NCBI GenBank assembly: GCA_014169315.1
Contig: AP022133.1
Coordinates: forward strand, 1,178,001 to 1,242,000
DNA: 64,000 nucleotides
Direction of reading: 5' to 3'
Source: Enterobacter cloacae
GTDB taxonomy: Bacteria; Pseudomonadota; Gammaproteobacteria; Enterobacterales; Enterobacteriaceae
Each line of letters begins with the position of its first letter. The stretch's first letter is position 1. Shown here piece after piece: positions 39,126 through 48,259 of this stretch. The translations under genes and the position numbers were made by a program. The notes under the pieces were generated by a model. It worked only from the letters and a program-made list of their open reading frames with translations. It made no database searches and was not told the origin of the DNA.

Positions 39126-39167
39126 ATTTTATCCAGAAGAAAGCGATTAACTGTGATTCAGATCACC
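39126..39167 (-). promoter_or_regulatory. Putative speF promoter with CRP/FNR-like site
   Basis: A GGTGA-N6-TCACA palindrome at 39152-39167 lies about 41 bases upstream of the start site predicted from a minus-strand TAAAAT (39126-39131). This is class II activator geometry. The transcript would start about 30 bases before speFL. No good -35 is present, as expected for an activated promoter. Confidence 0.4.
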
Positions 39168-39279
39168 GCTAACAGATCAAATCAGAAATAAATATTCGTT
39201 TTTTATGAATATCACAGATCAAAATGCTGATTTGTTGGGTATGTGTTAAAAGTCTGTTTTTGTAATGTTTTAAATGAAC

Positions 39280-39315
39280 AAAAATAAGCCATGAAAATAA
39301 CCAATGGCTTATTTT
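39280..39315. terminator. Terminator downstream of kdpE
   Basis: Twelve-base stem AAAATAAGCCAT/ATGGCTTATTTT with an AT-rich loop and A/T runs on both sides, 54 bases after the kdpE stop. It separates kdp from speF. Confidence 0.7.
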
Positions 39316-39368
39316 GTGAATATTTCTCTGGCGATTTGTTCTTTATTTGAAATTAAATGAATAGTTAT

Positions 39369-40033
39369 TCAAAGCATGAACCGATAACCGATACCGGTTT
39401 CAGTTAATAAATGGCGGGGGCGCGCGGGGTCGACTTCGAGTTTCTGACGAAGGTGGCCCATATAAATGCGTAAATAGTGACTATGTTCAACAGCGTTCGG
39501 CCCCCATACCTGACTTAACAGTTGGCGTTGGGTCAGTACCTTGCCGTGGTTGTTGAGCAGAACGGCGAGCAGACGAAACTCGATAGGGGTGAGATGGATC
39601 TCTTCTTCACCGCGCACAATGCGTCGTGCGGCAAGATCAAAAACGTATACGCCGGGTCAGAGGAGAGAGGGGCGCTGTGGCGACGTAACGCGACGCGGAT
39701 CCGTGCCTGTAACTCGCCAATGCCAAAGGGCTTACTGAGATAGTCATCCGCCCCGGCACCCAGCGCTGCAATTTTATCGGTCTCTTCGGTACGGGCAGAG
39801 AGCACCAGAATGGGCATCTGGCTCCACTGGCGAACCTCACGTATAAAATCGATACCGTCGCCATCCGGTAACCCGAGATCGAGGATCACCAGATCCGGCT
39901 TGCGCGTGGCAGCTTCAATGAGCCCTCGTTGCAGTGTACCGGCATCATGAACGCGCAGGCCATCGCCTTCCAGCGCCGCACGCAGAAACCGGTTAATTGC
40001 GAGTTCATCTTCAACAATCAGAACGCTAATCAC
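39369..40033 (-). pseudogene. kdpE: KdpE response regulator, frameshifted between its two domains
   Basis: KdpE activates kdpFABC when phosphorylated by KdpD. The receiver domain reads normally from a GTG start at 40033 (overlapping the kdpD stop, GTGA) through phospho-acceptor Asp52 (LVILDLGLPDG) and Lys101 to about residue 131 (...SSDPAYTF). It then leaves frame at the T-run complementary to 39639-39643 and ends at 39533 after 35 alien residues. The OmpR-type DNA-binding domain resumes in another frame (FDLAARRIVRGEEEIH... to 39369). That frame has a TGA just upstream, so no single ORF spans both. A 13-base loss, or loss of one T with a shorter linker, would explain it; a sequencing error is also possible. 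Confidence 0.88.
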
Positions 40034-42717
40034 AAATCCTCTGGTAATTCATCAAGTTCTGGTGGGGTATCCAGAGGAAGTGTAACACAAAAACGAGCGC
40101 CTCCTTCCGGGCGGTTCTCTGCCGAGATGGTTCCGCCGTGTACGTCGATAATGGCCTGGCAAATTGCCAGACCTAGCCCGACGCCCGGGATGGCTGATTC
40201 TTTATTGCCGCGCGCAAATTTTTCAAAAATTGCGTGCTCTTTCCCGGCAGGGATCCCCGGCCCGGTATCCCAGACTTCAAGCCGTAACGCCTGATCTTCA
40301 ACGGTTGCATTGACCCCAATCTGTGCCTTTGCCCCCGCATATTTACCGGCATTTTCCAGCAGGTTGATCAGCACGCGTTCAAACAGCGGGCCATCGACAT
40401 GGATTAAGGTCAATGGTTCGGGCATGTTCAGCGCAATATGGCGACCACCGAGCCCCGGCTCCAGCATTTTCAGCGCACTACCGACCACTTCCTCAAGCGT
40501 TAACCACTCTTTTTTGAGGTTAAATCCGCCTGACTGAATGCGTGCCATATCGAGTAAATTGTTCACCAGACGCGTGGTATTTAGCACATGCTGGCGGATT
40601 TCACTGGCCTGCAGCGCATGGGGGGAACCTTCTGCGGCGAGATCCAGCGTCAGGATCTCTGACTGCCCGAACAGCACGGTAAGAGGGGTTCTCAGGTCGT
40701 GCGACAGGGCCGACAGTAAGGAGTTACGAATACTTTCGCGCTCGCTTGCCAGCCGTGCCTGCTCTTCACTGGCAGTGAGCGCCAGCCGCTCCAGCGCGCT
40801 GGCAACCAGCAGGGTGAAGGTTTCCAGCAGGCGTTGCTGCTCGGGTATCATCAGTTGACGCAGATTGCTCGGTTCAACGATGACCAGTCCCTGGTTTTTT
40901 TCGGCACTGCGCAGCGGCAGGATCTGATATGGCACTCCGGGCAGGGTATCTGTCCCAGCTCCTGCAGGTAATCCCTTGTCAAAGCTCCACCGTGCGATGG
41001 CTTCATCCCAGGGCGTCATACCCGAGGCAGAGGTGAGCGGGCGCAGTTTTCCGTGTTCGTCAGGGAGCAAAATCAGATTGTTGGCGTGAAACGTCGAACG
41101 GATAAACTGCTCGCTGGTTTGCACAATATCCAGCGGCGTACGACCCACCGCCAGCGATTTGGACATCTCATATAAGTGGCGCGTGCGCTGCTCACGATAG
41201 CGGGCAATACGTGCCTGGTAGCGAACGCCCGCCGTCAGATTCCCGATCACCAGCCCAACGGTAAGCATCACGCCAAAAGTAAGAATGTACTGCACGTCAG
41301 AAACGGCAAGCGTCCCGCGCGGGGCAATAAAGAACAGATCGAAGCTGATGACGTTGATAACCGTCGCCAGTACCGAAGGCCAGCGTCCGAAGAAGAGCGC
41401 AATCACGACCACGCCGAGCAGGTAGATCATCACCAGGTTGGCGGCATCGAAGGCAATCAGCCACTGGCTGGCAATAATGGTAATCAGCGCACAGAGGAGG
41501 ACGGCGATAAGGCAACCCCGGATCTGAATACGCCATTTATCACCAAAGGCCCGGGCGTCTGGCGTACGGTTGGGCAGGGGGGTGGGTTTGTCATCAAGTG
41601 CCACTACCACCAGATCCAGATCGGGGGCGCGTCGGGCCAGCTTGTCGGCAAAGGATTCGCGGCTAAACCAGCGGCGATGCTGGCGGCGACCAATAACAAT
41701 CTTGCCCAGGTTGTGCTCGCGCGCATAGCGCAGAATGGCTTTATCTTCTTGCGGATCGGAAAGAGTGGCGGTTTCTGCACCGAGTTCCTGTGCCAGGCGT
41801 AGCGAACTCAGGATCGCGCGGCGCTGGTTTTCGGGCAGAGCGTGAAGCTGCGGGGTTTCGACATACACCGCATGCCAGACGCTGCCAAATTTAGCCGCAA
41901 GCCGGGCGGCGGTGCGGACGAGCTTTTCATTGCCGCTGCCGTGGCCAATACACAGCAGTATGGCATCCCGCGTATGCCAGACACGTTCCTGGCCTTGCAG
42001 ATCGCGCCAGGCTCGCATCTGGTCATCAACGCGATCGGCGGTGCGACGCAGGGCCAGCTCGCGCAGGGCAATCAGGTTACCTTTACGGAAGAAATGTTCA
42101 ATGGCGCGCTCGGCCTGGCCTGCAATGTAAACCTTCCCTTCATGCAGGCGCTGGCGCAGGTCGTCCGGAGGCAGGTCGACCAGTACCACTTCGTCTGCGG
42201 AGTCAAAAAAGGGATCGGGCACTGTTTCCCGCACCTGGATGCCGGTCACACCGCTGACCACGTCGTTCAGGCTTTCGAGATGCTGAACGTTAACCGTAGT
42301 GAACACGTCAATGCCGGCTTCAAGTAGCTCTTCAACATCCTGCCAGCGTTTAGGGTGACGTGAGCCTGGCGCATTGCTGTGCGCCAGTTCGTCCATCAGG
42401 ATCAGGGCGGGGCGACGGGCGAGGGCCGCGTCGAGATCGAACTCTGTGACCAGGCGGCCACGATGGCTGATGCGGTGAGGGGGCTGTGTGGCCAGCCCCT
42501 TCAGCAGCGCCGCTGTCTCTTTACGGCCGTGGGTTTCCACCACGCCGATAAGAATATCGAGCCCCTGCGCCCGGAGCCGCTGGGCTTCGGTCAGCATAGC
42601 GAACGTTTTCCCGACGCCTGCACAGGCACCGAAGAAGACTTTCAGTTTGCCACGATGGGCTTCAGCCGTCTGTTCGAGCAACCTGTCCGGATCCGGGCGC
42701 ATGGGCTCTTCGGTCAT
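40030..42717 (-). CDS. kdpD: Sensor kinase KdpD
   Basis: An 895-residue inner-membrane histidine kinase sensing K+ limitation. Domains in order: KdpD sensor domain with Walker A GACAGVGKT (near 33), a universal-stress-like domain (about 250-370), four closely spaced transmembrane helices (about 400-500), a GAF-like domain, then HisKA with the phospho-His in ALSHDLRTPLT (near 673) and an HATPase domain with GVGLGLAIC. Intact and of normal length, adjacent to kdpC with no gap, but its partner kdpE is disrupted. Confidence 0.97.
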   Translation of the reverse strand: MTEEPMRPDPDRLLEQTAEAHRGKLKVFFGACAGVGKTFAMLTEAQRLRAQGLDILIGVVETHGRKETAALLKGLATQPPHRISHRGRLVTEFDLDAALARRPALILMDELAHSNAPGSRHPKRWQDVEELLEAGIDVFTTVNVQHLESLNDVVSGVTGIQVRETVPDPFFDSADEVVLVDLPPDDLRQRLHEGKVYIAGQAERAIEHFFRKGNLIALRELALRRTADRVDDQMRAWRDLQGQERVWHTRDAILLCIGHGSGNEKLVRTAARLAAKFGSVWHAVYVETPQLHALPENQRRAILSSLRLAQELGAETATLSDPQEDKAILRYAREHNLGKIVIGRRQHRRWFSRESFADKLARRAPDLDLVVVALDDKPTPLPNRTPDARAFGDKWRIQIRGCLIAVLLCALITIIASQWLIAFDAANLVMIYLLGVVVIALFFGRWPSVLATVINVISFDLFFIAPRGTLAVSDVQYILTFGVMLTVGLVIGNLTAGVRYQARIARYREQRTRHLYEMSKSLAVGRTPLDIVQTSEQFIRSTFHANNLILLPDEHGKLRPLTSASGMTPWDEAIARWSFDKGLPAGAGTDTLPGVPYQILPLRSAEKNQGLVIVEPSNLRQLMIPEQQRLLETFTLLVASALERLALTASEEQARLASERESIRNSLLSALSHDLRTPLTVLFGQSEILTLDLAAEGSPHALQASEIRQHVLNTTRLVNNLLDMARIQSGGFNLKKEWLTLEEVVGSALKMLEPGLGGRHIALNMPEPLTLIHVDGPLFERVLINLLENAGKYAGAKAQIGVNATVEDQALRLEVWDTGPGIPAGKEHAIFEKFARGNKESAIPGVGLGLAICQAIIDVHGGTISAENRPEGGARFCVTLPLDTPPELDELPEDL

Positions 42718-43293
42718 TTAGTTTTTCCTTAGCGCGTCCAGCGCCAGATTCAGCTCAACAATGTTCACTACCGGCATGCCAATGAAACTCGCCAGCGGCT
42801 TTTGCGTGTGCTCTGCAACCAGCAGGCTCACCTGTTCGACAGTCAACTGGCGGGCTGCGGCGACGCGTGGAATTTGCCATGCCACCGCTTTCGGCGTCAG
42901 GCTGTAATCCAGCCCGCTGGCAGATGCTGTCACCAGCTCGACAGGTACCTCACGGCTGGCCTGTGGGTTTGCCGCGCGCAGAGCCGCGACGCGCTCAGCA
43001 ATGGCTTTGTCCAGCTCAGGGTTGCTGCCTGCCAGGTTACTGCCACCGGATGCCATCGGATTATACGGGCTTTCGGCAGTGACGGAAGGGCGTCCCTGGA
43101 AGTAGCGGGCATCCGTAAAGTTTTGACCAATCAGGCGTGAACCACGGTTTTCGCCGTTCTGAATAATCATCGAACCGTTGGCCTGATCGTTAAACCACCA
43201 CTGGCCCAGCGCGGTGGTTACCAGCGGGTAAAGCCCGCCGGTAATAAGAGCCAGAAAAATAAACAGAAGTATAGCGGGGCGTAACATTGTCAT
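42718..43293 (-). CDS. kdpC: Potassium-transporting ATPase subunit KdpC
   Basis: A 191-residue single-span inner-membrane subunit that stabilises KdpFAB and contributes to K+ affinity. The N-terminal helix ([17 protein letters not shown]) is followed by a periplasmic domain with [15 protein letters not shown] and the C-terminal [11 protein letters not shown]. An in-frame GTG at 43302 lies inside the Shine-Dalgarno (AAAAGGTGA); the ATG at 43293 is better placed. It is 12 bases after kdpB. Confidence 0.95.
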   Translation of the reverse strand: MTMLRPAILLFIFLALITGGLYPLVTTALGQWWFNDQANGSMIIQNGENRGSRLIGQNFTDARYFQGRPSVTAESPYNPMASGGSNLAGSNPELDKAIAERVAALRAANPQASREVPVELVTASASGLDYSLTPKAVAWQIPRVAAARQLTVEQVSLLVAEHTQKPLASFIGMPVVNIVELNLALDALRKN

Positions 43294-43305
43294 TTGATTC
43301 ACCTT

Positions 43306-45354
43306 TTAAACCAGCCCGAACAGCGTTAACAGCACGTCGATCACCTTGATACCGATGAAGGGGACGAGCAGCCCACCCAGACCGTAGATCCACAGGTTCC
43401 GGCGCAGCATGGCGGCGGCGGTCAGCGGTTTATAGCTCACCCCTTTCAGCGCCAGCGGGATCAAAAACACAATGATCAGGGCGTTAAAAATGACCGCACT
43501 GAGAATGGCCGATGCCGGGGAGTGCAGATGCATGACGTTCAGCGCATTCAGCTGCGGGTACGTGGCAGCAAAGGCGGCCGGAATGATGGCGAAATACTTC
43601 GCCACATCGTTGGCAATACTGAAGGTGGTGAGCGAGCCACGCGTCATCAGCATCTGTTTCCCGATGTGTACCACTTCAATCAGCTTGGTCGGGTTGGAGT
43701 CGAGATCGACCATGTTCCCCGCCTCTTTAGCTGCCTGCGTACCGGAGTTCATCGCTACCGCGACGTCAGCCTGTGCCAGGGCAGGGGCGTCGTTGGTACC
43801 ATCCCCCGTCATCGCCACCAGACGACCTTCTGCCTGATACTGGCGGATCAACGCCAGTTTGGCTTCCGGTGTTGCTTCGGAGAGAAAATCATCCACCCCC
43901 GCTTCAGCGGCAATGGCGGCAGCGGTCAGACGGTTATCCCCGGTGATCATTACCGTCTTGATCCCCATCTTACGTAACTGGGCAAAACGCTCTTTAATAC
44001 CGCCTTTGACGATATCCTTCAGGGCGATCACGCCCAGCACATGCGCACCTTCAGCAACGACCAGCGGTGTGGCCCCCTGGCGGGCCACGTTGTCCACCAT
44101 TTCATCCACTTCTGCCGGGAAATGACCGTTGTTGGCTTCAATGTGGCGACGGATCGCGTCAACGGAGCCTTTACGGATCATCCGATCCTGAATGTTGATG
44201 CCGCTCATGCGGGTTTGTGCCGTGAAAGGAACAAAGGTGGCATGCAGGCTCTGCACGTCACGCTGACGCAGGTTAAAGCGCTGTTTCGCCAGAATGACGA
44301 TGCTGCGGCCTTCCGGGGTTTCATCAGCAAGTGAAGAGAGCTGCGCCGCATCGGCCAGTGTTTTTTCATCCACGCCGGGAGCGGGTAAGAACTCTGATGC
44401 CTGGCGGTTGCCGAGCGTAATCGTCCCGGTTTTATCCAGCAGCAGGACATCAACGTCACCTGCGGCTTCAACGGCACGTCCGCTGGTGGCGATGACGTTA
44501 GCGCCGAGCATACGGCTCATACCGGCCACACCGATGGCTGACAGCAGGCCACCGATGGTGGTTGGGATCAAGCAGACCAGCAGAGCGACCAGTACGGTAA
44601 CGCTGACCGCTGCGCCACCGTAAGAGGAGAATGGCCACAGGGTTGCCGTTGCCAGTAAAAAGACGATGGTCAACGCGACCAGCAGAATGGTCAGGGCGAT
44701 TTCGTTTGGCGTTTTACGACGCTGTGCGCCTTCCACCATCGCGATCATCCGGTCGAGGAAGGTTTCACCCGGGTTAACGCTGCACTGGATCACCAGCCAG
44801 TCGGAGAGAATACGCGTCCCGCCCGTGACGGAAGCAAAATCGCCGCCGGATTCACGAATAACGGGTGCGGATTCCCCGGTGATGGCGCTTTCATCGACCG
44901 ATGCGCCCCCTTCAATGACTTCACCGTCGCAGGGAATAATGTCACCGGCTTCGACCAGCACCACATCGCCTTTACGCAGCTCATCCGCCGGAACGTGATC
45001 CATCTGCGCACCGTATTTCGGCTCACGCAATTTGCGGGCGAACGCTGTCTTTTTCACCCCTTTCAGGCTGTTGGCCTGCGCTTTACTACGGCCTTCTGCC
45101 AGTGCTTCAGCGAAGTTGGCAAACAGTACGGTAAACCACAACCACAGGCTGATTGCACCGGTAAACAGCGCGTCTCCCGGCAGATGACCCGTTCCCATAG
45201 CAATCGCCAGCGCGGTAGTGAGTACGCTCCCTATCCAGACGATGAACATCACCGGGTTGTGCCACTGTACGCGCGGACTCAGCTTTTTCACCGCATCCAT
45301 GAGGGCCTGGCGAACTAAAGACGGTTCGAACAGGGCCATTTGTTTACGACTCAT
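43306..45354 (-). CDS. kdpB: Potassium-transporting ATPase ATP-binding subunit KdpB
   Basis: A 682-residue P-type ATPase, the catalytic subunit of the high-affinity K+ pump. The actuator motif is [10 protein letters not shown] near residue 160, the phosphorylation motif DKTGT near 307 and the hinge [12 protein letters not shown] near 515, with transmembrane helices on both sides. Same length as E. coli KdpB. It is 18 bases after kdpA. No disrupting change. Confidence 0.98.
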   Translation of the reverse strand: MSRKQMALFEPSLVRQALMDAVKKLSPRVQWHNPVMFIVWIGSVLTTALAIAMGTGHLPGDALFTGAISLWLWFTVLFANFAEALAEGRSKAQANSLKGVKKTAFARKLREPKYGAQMDHVPADELRKGDVVLVEAGDIIPCDGEVIEGGASVDESAITGESAPVIRESGGDFASVTGGTRILSDWLVIQCSVNPGETFLDRMIAMVEGAQRRKTPNEIALTILLVALTIVFLLATATLWPFSSYGGAAVSVTVLVALLVCLIPTTIGGLLSAIGVAGMSRMLGANVIATSGRAVEAAGDVDVLLLDKTGTITLGNRQASEFLPAPGVDEKTLADAAQLSSLADETPEGRSIVILAKQRFNLRQRDVQSLHATFVPFTAQTRMSGINIQDRMIRKGSVDAIRRHIEANNGHFPAEVDEMVDNVARQGATPLVVAEGAHVLGVIALKDIVKGGIKERFAQLRKMGIKTVMITGDNRLTAAAIAAEAGVDDFLSEATPEAKLALIRQYQAEGRLVAMTGDGTNDAPALAQADVAVAMNSGTQAAKEAGNMVDLDSNPTKLIEVVHIGKQMLMTRGSLTTFSIANDVAKYFAIIPAAFAATYPQLNALNVMHLHSPASAILSAVIFNALIIVFLIPLALKGVSYKPLTAAAMLRRNLWIYGLGGLLVPFIGIKVIDVLLTLFGLV

Positions 45355-45372
45355 GACAAATTCTCCGCAAAA

Positions 45373-47052
45373 TCAGCGTAAAGAGAGATATTCCGCGACC
45401 GGGCCTAACGCGAGGGCGGGGATAAAGGTCAGGGCACCCACCAGCAATACGGTACCAATCAGCAGGCCAATAAACAGCGCGCCGTGGGTGGGTAGCGTAC
45501 CGGTGGTGGCAGGCTGAATTTTTTTACTCACCAGCGATCCTGCGATAGCCATAACCGGCACAATGACGCCAAAACGACCGACGAACATGCAAAACGCCAG
45601 CAGGCAGTTCCAGAATGGAGAGTTGGCGCTTAAACCAGCAAAGGCGCTACCGTTGTTGTTGGCGGCTGACGAAACCGCGTAAAGCACTTCGCTGAAGCCG
45701 TGGATGCCTGGGTTGAAGATGCCGCTGCGACCGGCCTCGGTCATCAGTGCCAGCGCCGTGCCGAGCAGTACGAGGGTAGGGGTAACCAGAATGGCCAGTG
45801 CGGTTAATTTCATCTCGCGAACGTCGATTTTTTTACCCAGATATTCCGGGGTGCGGCCAATCATCAGACCGGCGATGAACACCGCCAGCAGAACGAACAG
45901 CAGCATGCCGTAAAGCCCTGAACCTACGCCACCAAATACCACTTCGCCAATCTGCATGAGCCACATCGGGATCATACCGCCCAGTGCGGTAAAGGAGTCG
46001 TGCATCGCGTTAACAGCCCCACATGAGGCCGCCGTCGTCACCACGGCATAAAGGCTACTCGCAAGAATACCGAAACGGCTCTCTTTGCCTTCCATGTTGA
46101 TATTGCTGTTGGCACCCAACTGCATGAAGTGACTGTTACCATGCCATTCTGCCCACATCACCAGCGCGACGCAGACGACAAAGATAATCGACATAGCCCA
46201 GAGCAGGGTGCGACCCTGACGGCGATCGTTTACAACATCACCAAAGGCAAAGCACAGCGCTGCAGGGATCAGGAAGATCGCCAGCATTTGTACAAAATTG
46301 GTCAGTGCCGTTGGGTTTTCAAACGGGTGTGACGAGTTAGCGTTGAAGAAGCCACCGCCATTTGTGCCGAGCATTTTAATGGCTTCCTGCGAGGCCACTG
46401 GCCCCATAGGCAGAAGCTGTTTTGCCCCTTCCAGTGAGGTGTAAGGTGTGTACGGCAGCAGGTTTTGTAACGACCCCTGCTGGATAAAGAACAGGGCAAT
46501 AAGCAGTGCAACCGGAAGCAGTATCCACAGCGTGATGCGAGTCAGATCGACCCAGGCGTTGCCGAGGGTACGGACATTCTGACGGGCAAACGCACGTGTC
46601 AGCGCAAAGATCACCGCAATGCCGCTTGCCGCAGAGAGGAAGTTCTGCACGGTTAACCCGACCATCTGGCTAAAGTAGCTGACGGTGGTTTCCCCGGCAT
46701 AGGATTGCCAGTTGGTGTTGGTCACGAAGCTGACCGCCGTGTTCAACGCCAGATGCCAGGACAATCCAGGGAAGTGCTGCGGGTTCAGCGGCAGGATGCC
46801 CTGCAGCATCAGCATGATAAAGAGGGCGATAAGACCAACAATGTTCAGCAGCAGAATGGCCATCAGATACTGACACCAGCCCATCTCCTGATCGCGTATA
46901 CCCAGCGCGCGCCAGATCCCTTTTTCAACACTACCAGCAACCGGTAACGCGACGTTGTTGATCATCCGTGCCAGCAATGTTCCCATCGGTCTTGCCAAAA
47001 GGAACAGCACGACTAAAAAGCTGGCAAGAAGCAAAAATGCCTGAGCAGCCAT
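45373..47052 (-). CDS. kdpA: Potassium-transporting ATPase K+-binding subunit KdpA
   Basis: A 559-residue membrane protein related to KtrB/TrkH channels. It carries the four selectivity-filter-like loops; [19 protein letters not shown] near residue 230 is the most characteristic. It selects and binds K+ at the periplasmic side before transfer to KdpB. Its ATG overlaps the kdpF stop by one base. Two residues longer than the E. coli protein. Confidence 0.97.
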   Translation of the reverse strand: MAAQAFLLLASFLVVLFLLARPMGTLLARMINNVALPVAGSVEKGIWRALGIRDQEMGWCQYLMAILLLNIVGLIALFIMLMLQGILPLNPQHFPGLSWHLALNTAVSFVTNTNWQSYAGETTVSYFSQMVGLTVQNFLSAASGIAVIFALTRAFARQNVRTLGNAWVDLTRITLWILLPVALLIALFFIQQGSLQNLLPYTPYTSLEGAKQLLPMGPVASQEAIKMLGTNGGGFFNANSSHPFENPTALTNFVQMLAIFLIPAALCFAFGDVVNDRRQGRTLLWAMSIIFVVCVALVMWAEWHGNSHFMQLGANSNINMEGKESRFGILASSLYAVVTTAASCGAVNAMHDSFTALGGMIPMWLMQIGEVVFGGVGSGLYGMLLFVLLAVFIAGLMIGRTPEYLGKKIDVREMKLTALAILVTPTLVLLGTALALMTEAGRSGIFNPGIHGFSEVLYAVSSAANNNGSAFAGLSANSPFWNCLLAFCMFVGRFGVIVPVMAIAGSLVSKKIQPATTGTLPTHGALFIGLLIGTVLLVGALTFIPALALGPVAEYLSLR

Positions 47053-47141
47053 CAGAATGCCTCCGCATTAATCAGGGCGTAGACCAGATAACCCAATAAC
47101 AGGAAAACCAGCACGATGCCGGAAATCAGACCTGCACTCAC
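47052..47141 (-). CDS. kdpF: Potassium-transporting ATPase small subunit KdpF
   Basis: A 29-residue single-helix peptide, [20 protein letters not shown] to ...INAEAF, nearly identical to E. coli KdpF. It stabilises the KdpABC complex in the membrane. It starts at GTG with CGGAGG seven bases ahead, and its TGA shares one base with the kdpA ATG. It is the first gene of kdpFABCDE and too short for ordinary calling. Confidence 0.93.
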   Translation of the reverse strand: MSAGLISGIVLVFLLLGYLVYALINAEAF

Positions 47142-47223
47142 AATTCACCTCCGGGTGACATTTGTATTTGTATTAAAGGTAGGATTTACGGCGCAAAGAT
47201 TTCGCAAAAATCAGGAAGAGGGG

Positions 47224-47240
47224 TGTAAAAAAAGTATAAA
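47224..47240 (-). promoter_or_regulatory. KdpE-binding site upstream of kdpF
   Basis: Minus strand TTTATACTTTTTTTACA, matching the E. coli KdpE operator at the kdp promoter as I remember it, about 85 bases before the kdpF start. A weak TTTGCG/TAATAC promoter lies between. The remainder of the 308-base kdpF-ybfA gap is AT-rich with no gene. Confidence 0.7.
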
Positions 47241-47449
47241 AATGCTTTACCCACAAATTAACCATTGGTAAGTAAATCGTTAACTTTTTTGTAACTTAAT
47301 TACGCGTGAAGTGTAAATATTCGCTAAATAGACGAAAATAAGTGGTCGGATGAGTAGTAAAATTACGAACAAAGCGATATTATTTTAGCCTGGTCACAGA
47401 TTTTTGAATTTTCCGGAGCAGATTTCCGGCCAACTATAGGGGAGAAACT

Positions 47450-47656
47450 ATGGATCTTTATAAAGAGTATCCGGCTCATATCGTTTACATGCGTCGCGCT
47501 TTCGCTGTAGTGGCGGGGGTGCTGGCTCTGCCGGTGATGATTTTCTGGAAAGATCGCGCACGTTTTTACAGCTACCTGCACCGCATCTGGGCGAAAACCA
47601 GCGAGAAGCCGGTGTGGATGGATCAGGCTGAAAAAGCGACCTGCGATTTTTACTAA
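47450..47656 (+). CDS. ybfA: Small membrane protein YbfA (DUF2517)
   Basis: A 68-residue protein colinear with E. coli YbfA. A central hydrophobic segment ([16 protein letters not shown]) suggests one membrane span, with the conserved [14 protein letters not shown] and [11 protein letters not shown] following. The ribosome binding site GGGGAG is well placed. Divergent from kdpF. The function is not established. Confidence 0.88.
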   Translation: MDLYKEYPAHIVYMRRAFAVVAGVLALPVMIFWKDRARFYSYLHRIWAKTSEKPVWMDQAEKATCDFY

Positions 47657-47677
47657 TACTCAGTAGATACGCAGCAA

Positions 47678-47714
47678 TAAAAAAACCGCCAAACAGTCAT
47701 GTGGCGGTTTTTTT
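47678..47714 (+). terminator. Intrinsic terminator of ybfA
   Basis: Stem AAAAAACCGCC/GGCGGTTTTTT with a 15-base loop, 21 bases after the ybfA stop. Confidence 0.88.
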
Positions 47715-48015
47715 GTCCCTCAGGATTCGCGGTCCGTTGGGTGATTTTGCAGCCCCTACCCGGGATTCTCATCATACCCTCCTGTAAACAGCTGGCAATC
47801 CCTCAAAGCCTTTATAAAATCCTAATTCTATTCGAATATCTTACCTTCGCTGTTGATGTTAATTATGATGCGGCGTCCCTTTCCGCCATCTCGCACATGG
47901 GCATCGGTTCAGGGAAAGGTGTATTTACAGCCGTAAAGCAGCCCATCTACCCGGGCTTGTGTCCACCGACTTATCACCGGTGGTGAACGGTGGAGCGGTT
48001 TGCTGCAGGGACCGC
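47715..48015 (+). other. Intergenic leader region before the small ORF
   Basis: About 300 bases with no recognised gene. A possible promoter is TTACCT-N17-TATGAT near 47840-47870. Nested inverted repeats TCCACCG/CGGTGGA (about 47962-47994) with an inner CACCGGTG lie 20-50 bases before the small ORF. An open frame across the ybfA terminator (47699-47986) lacks a ribosome binding site and looks spurious. In E. coli this interval holds rhsC-associated genes and ybgA; none is seen here. Confidence 0.4.
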
Positions 48016-48126
48016 ATGATGAAACGCTATTTATGCATTGCGTTCATTGTCGCCAGCGTACTCGTGGTAAAGAGTGATGAACCCACCAGGTTTGTTGCTT
48101 TCAACCCGATAACGCAGGACAAGTAG
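48016..48126 (+). CDS. Unrecognised 36-residue small protein
   Basis: ORF MMKRYLCIAFIVASVLVVKS... ending ...FNPITQDK. Lys/Arg at the start, then a hydrophobic stretch of about 14 residues, then a polar tail: the form of a small membrane or exported peptide. AGGGA lies four to five bases before the first of two ATGs. A strong terminator begins five bases after the stop, which supports a real transcription unit. I do not recognise the family, and no function can be assigned. Confidence 0.5.
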   Translation: MMKRYLCIAFIVASVLVVKSDEPTRFVAFNPITQDK

Positions 48127-48130
48127 CGTT

Positions 48131-48156
48131 AAGGCCGCCCCGGGCGGCCTTTTTTA
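48131..48156 (+). terminator. Intrinsic terminator after the small ORF
   Basis: Stem AAGGCCGCCC/GGGCGGCCTT followed by T-run TTTTTATTT. It lies immediately after the 36-codon ORF and before phr. Confidence 0.92.
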
Positions 48157-48259
48157 TTTCATCACGGCTACACTTCATGGCAAAGTAGTTCAATGCGTGC
48201 CCCATTTTATCTTTGGCGGCATGGCCTTACGGACATAACAGACAATTGCCTGGAGTTTT

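Noticed and set aside
39636..39646. Programmed -1 ribosomal frameshift rescuing kdpE
   Set aside because: The run G TTT TTG does not fit the X XXY YYZ slippery pattern, and I know of no kdpE with programmed frameshifting. Accidental slippage at low level cannot be excluded.
47699..47986. 95-codon open frame after ybfA
   Set aside because: It begins inside the ybfA terminator stem and has no ribosome binding site; no domain was recognised.
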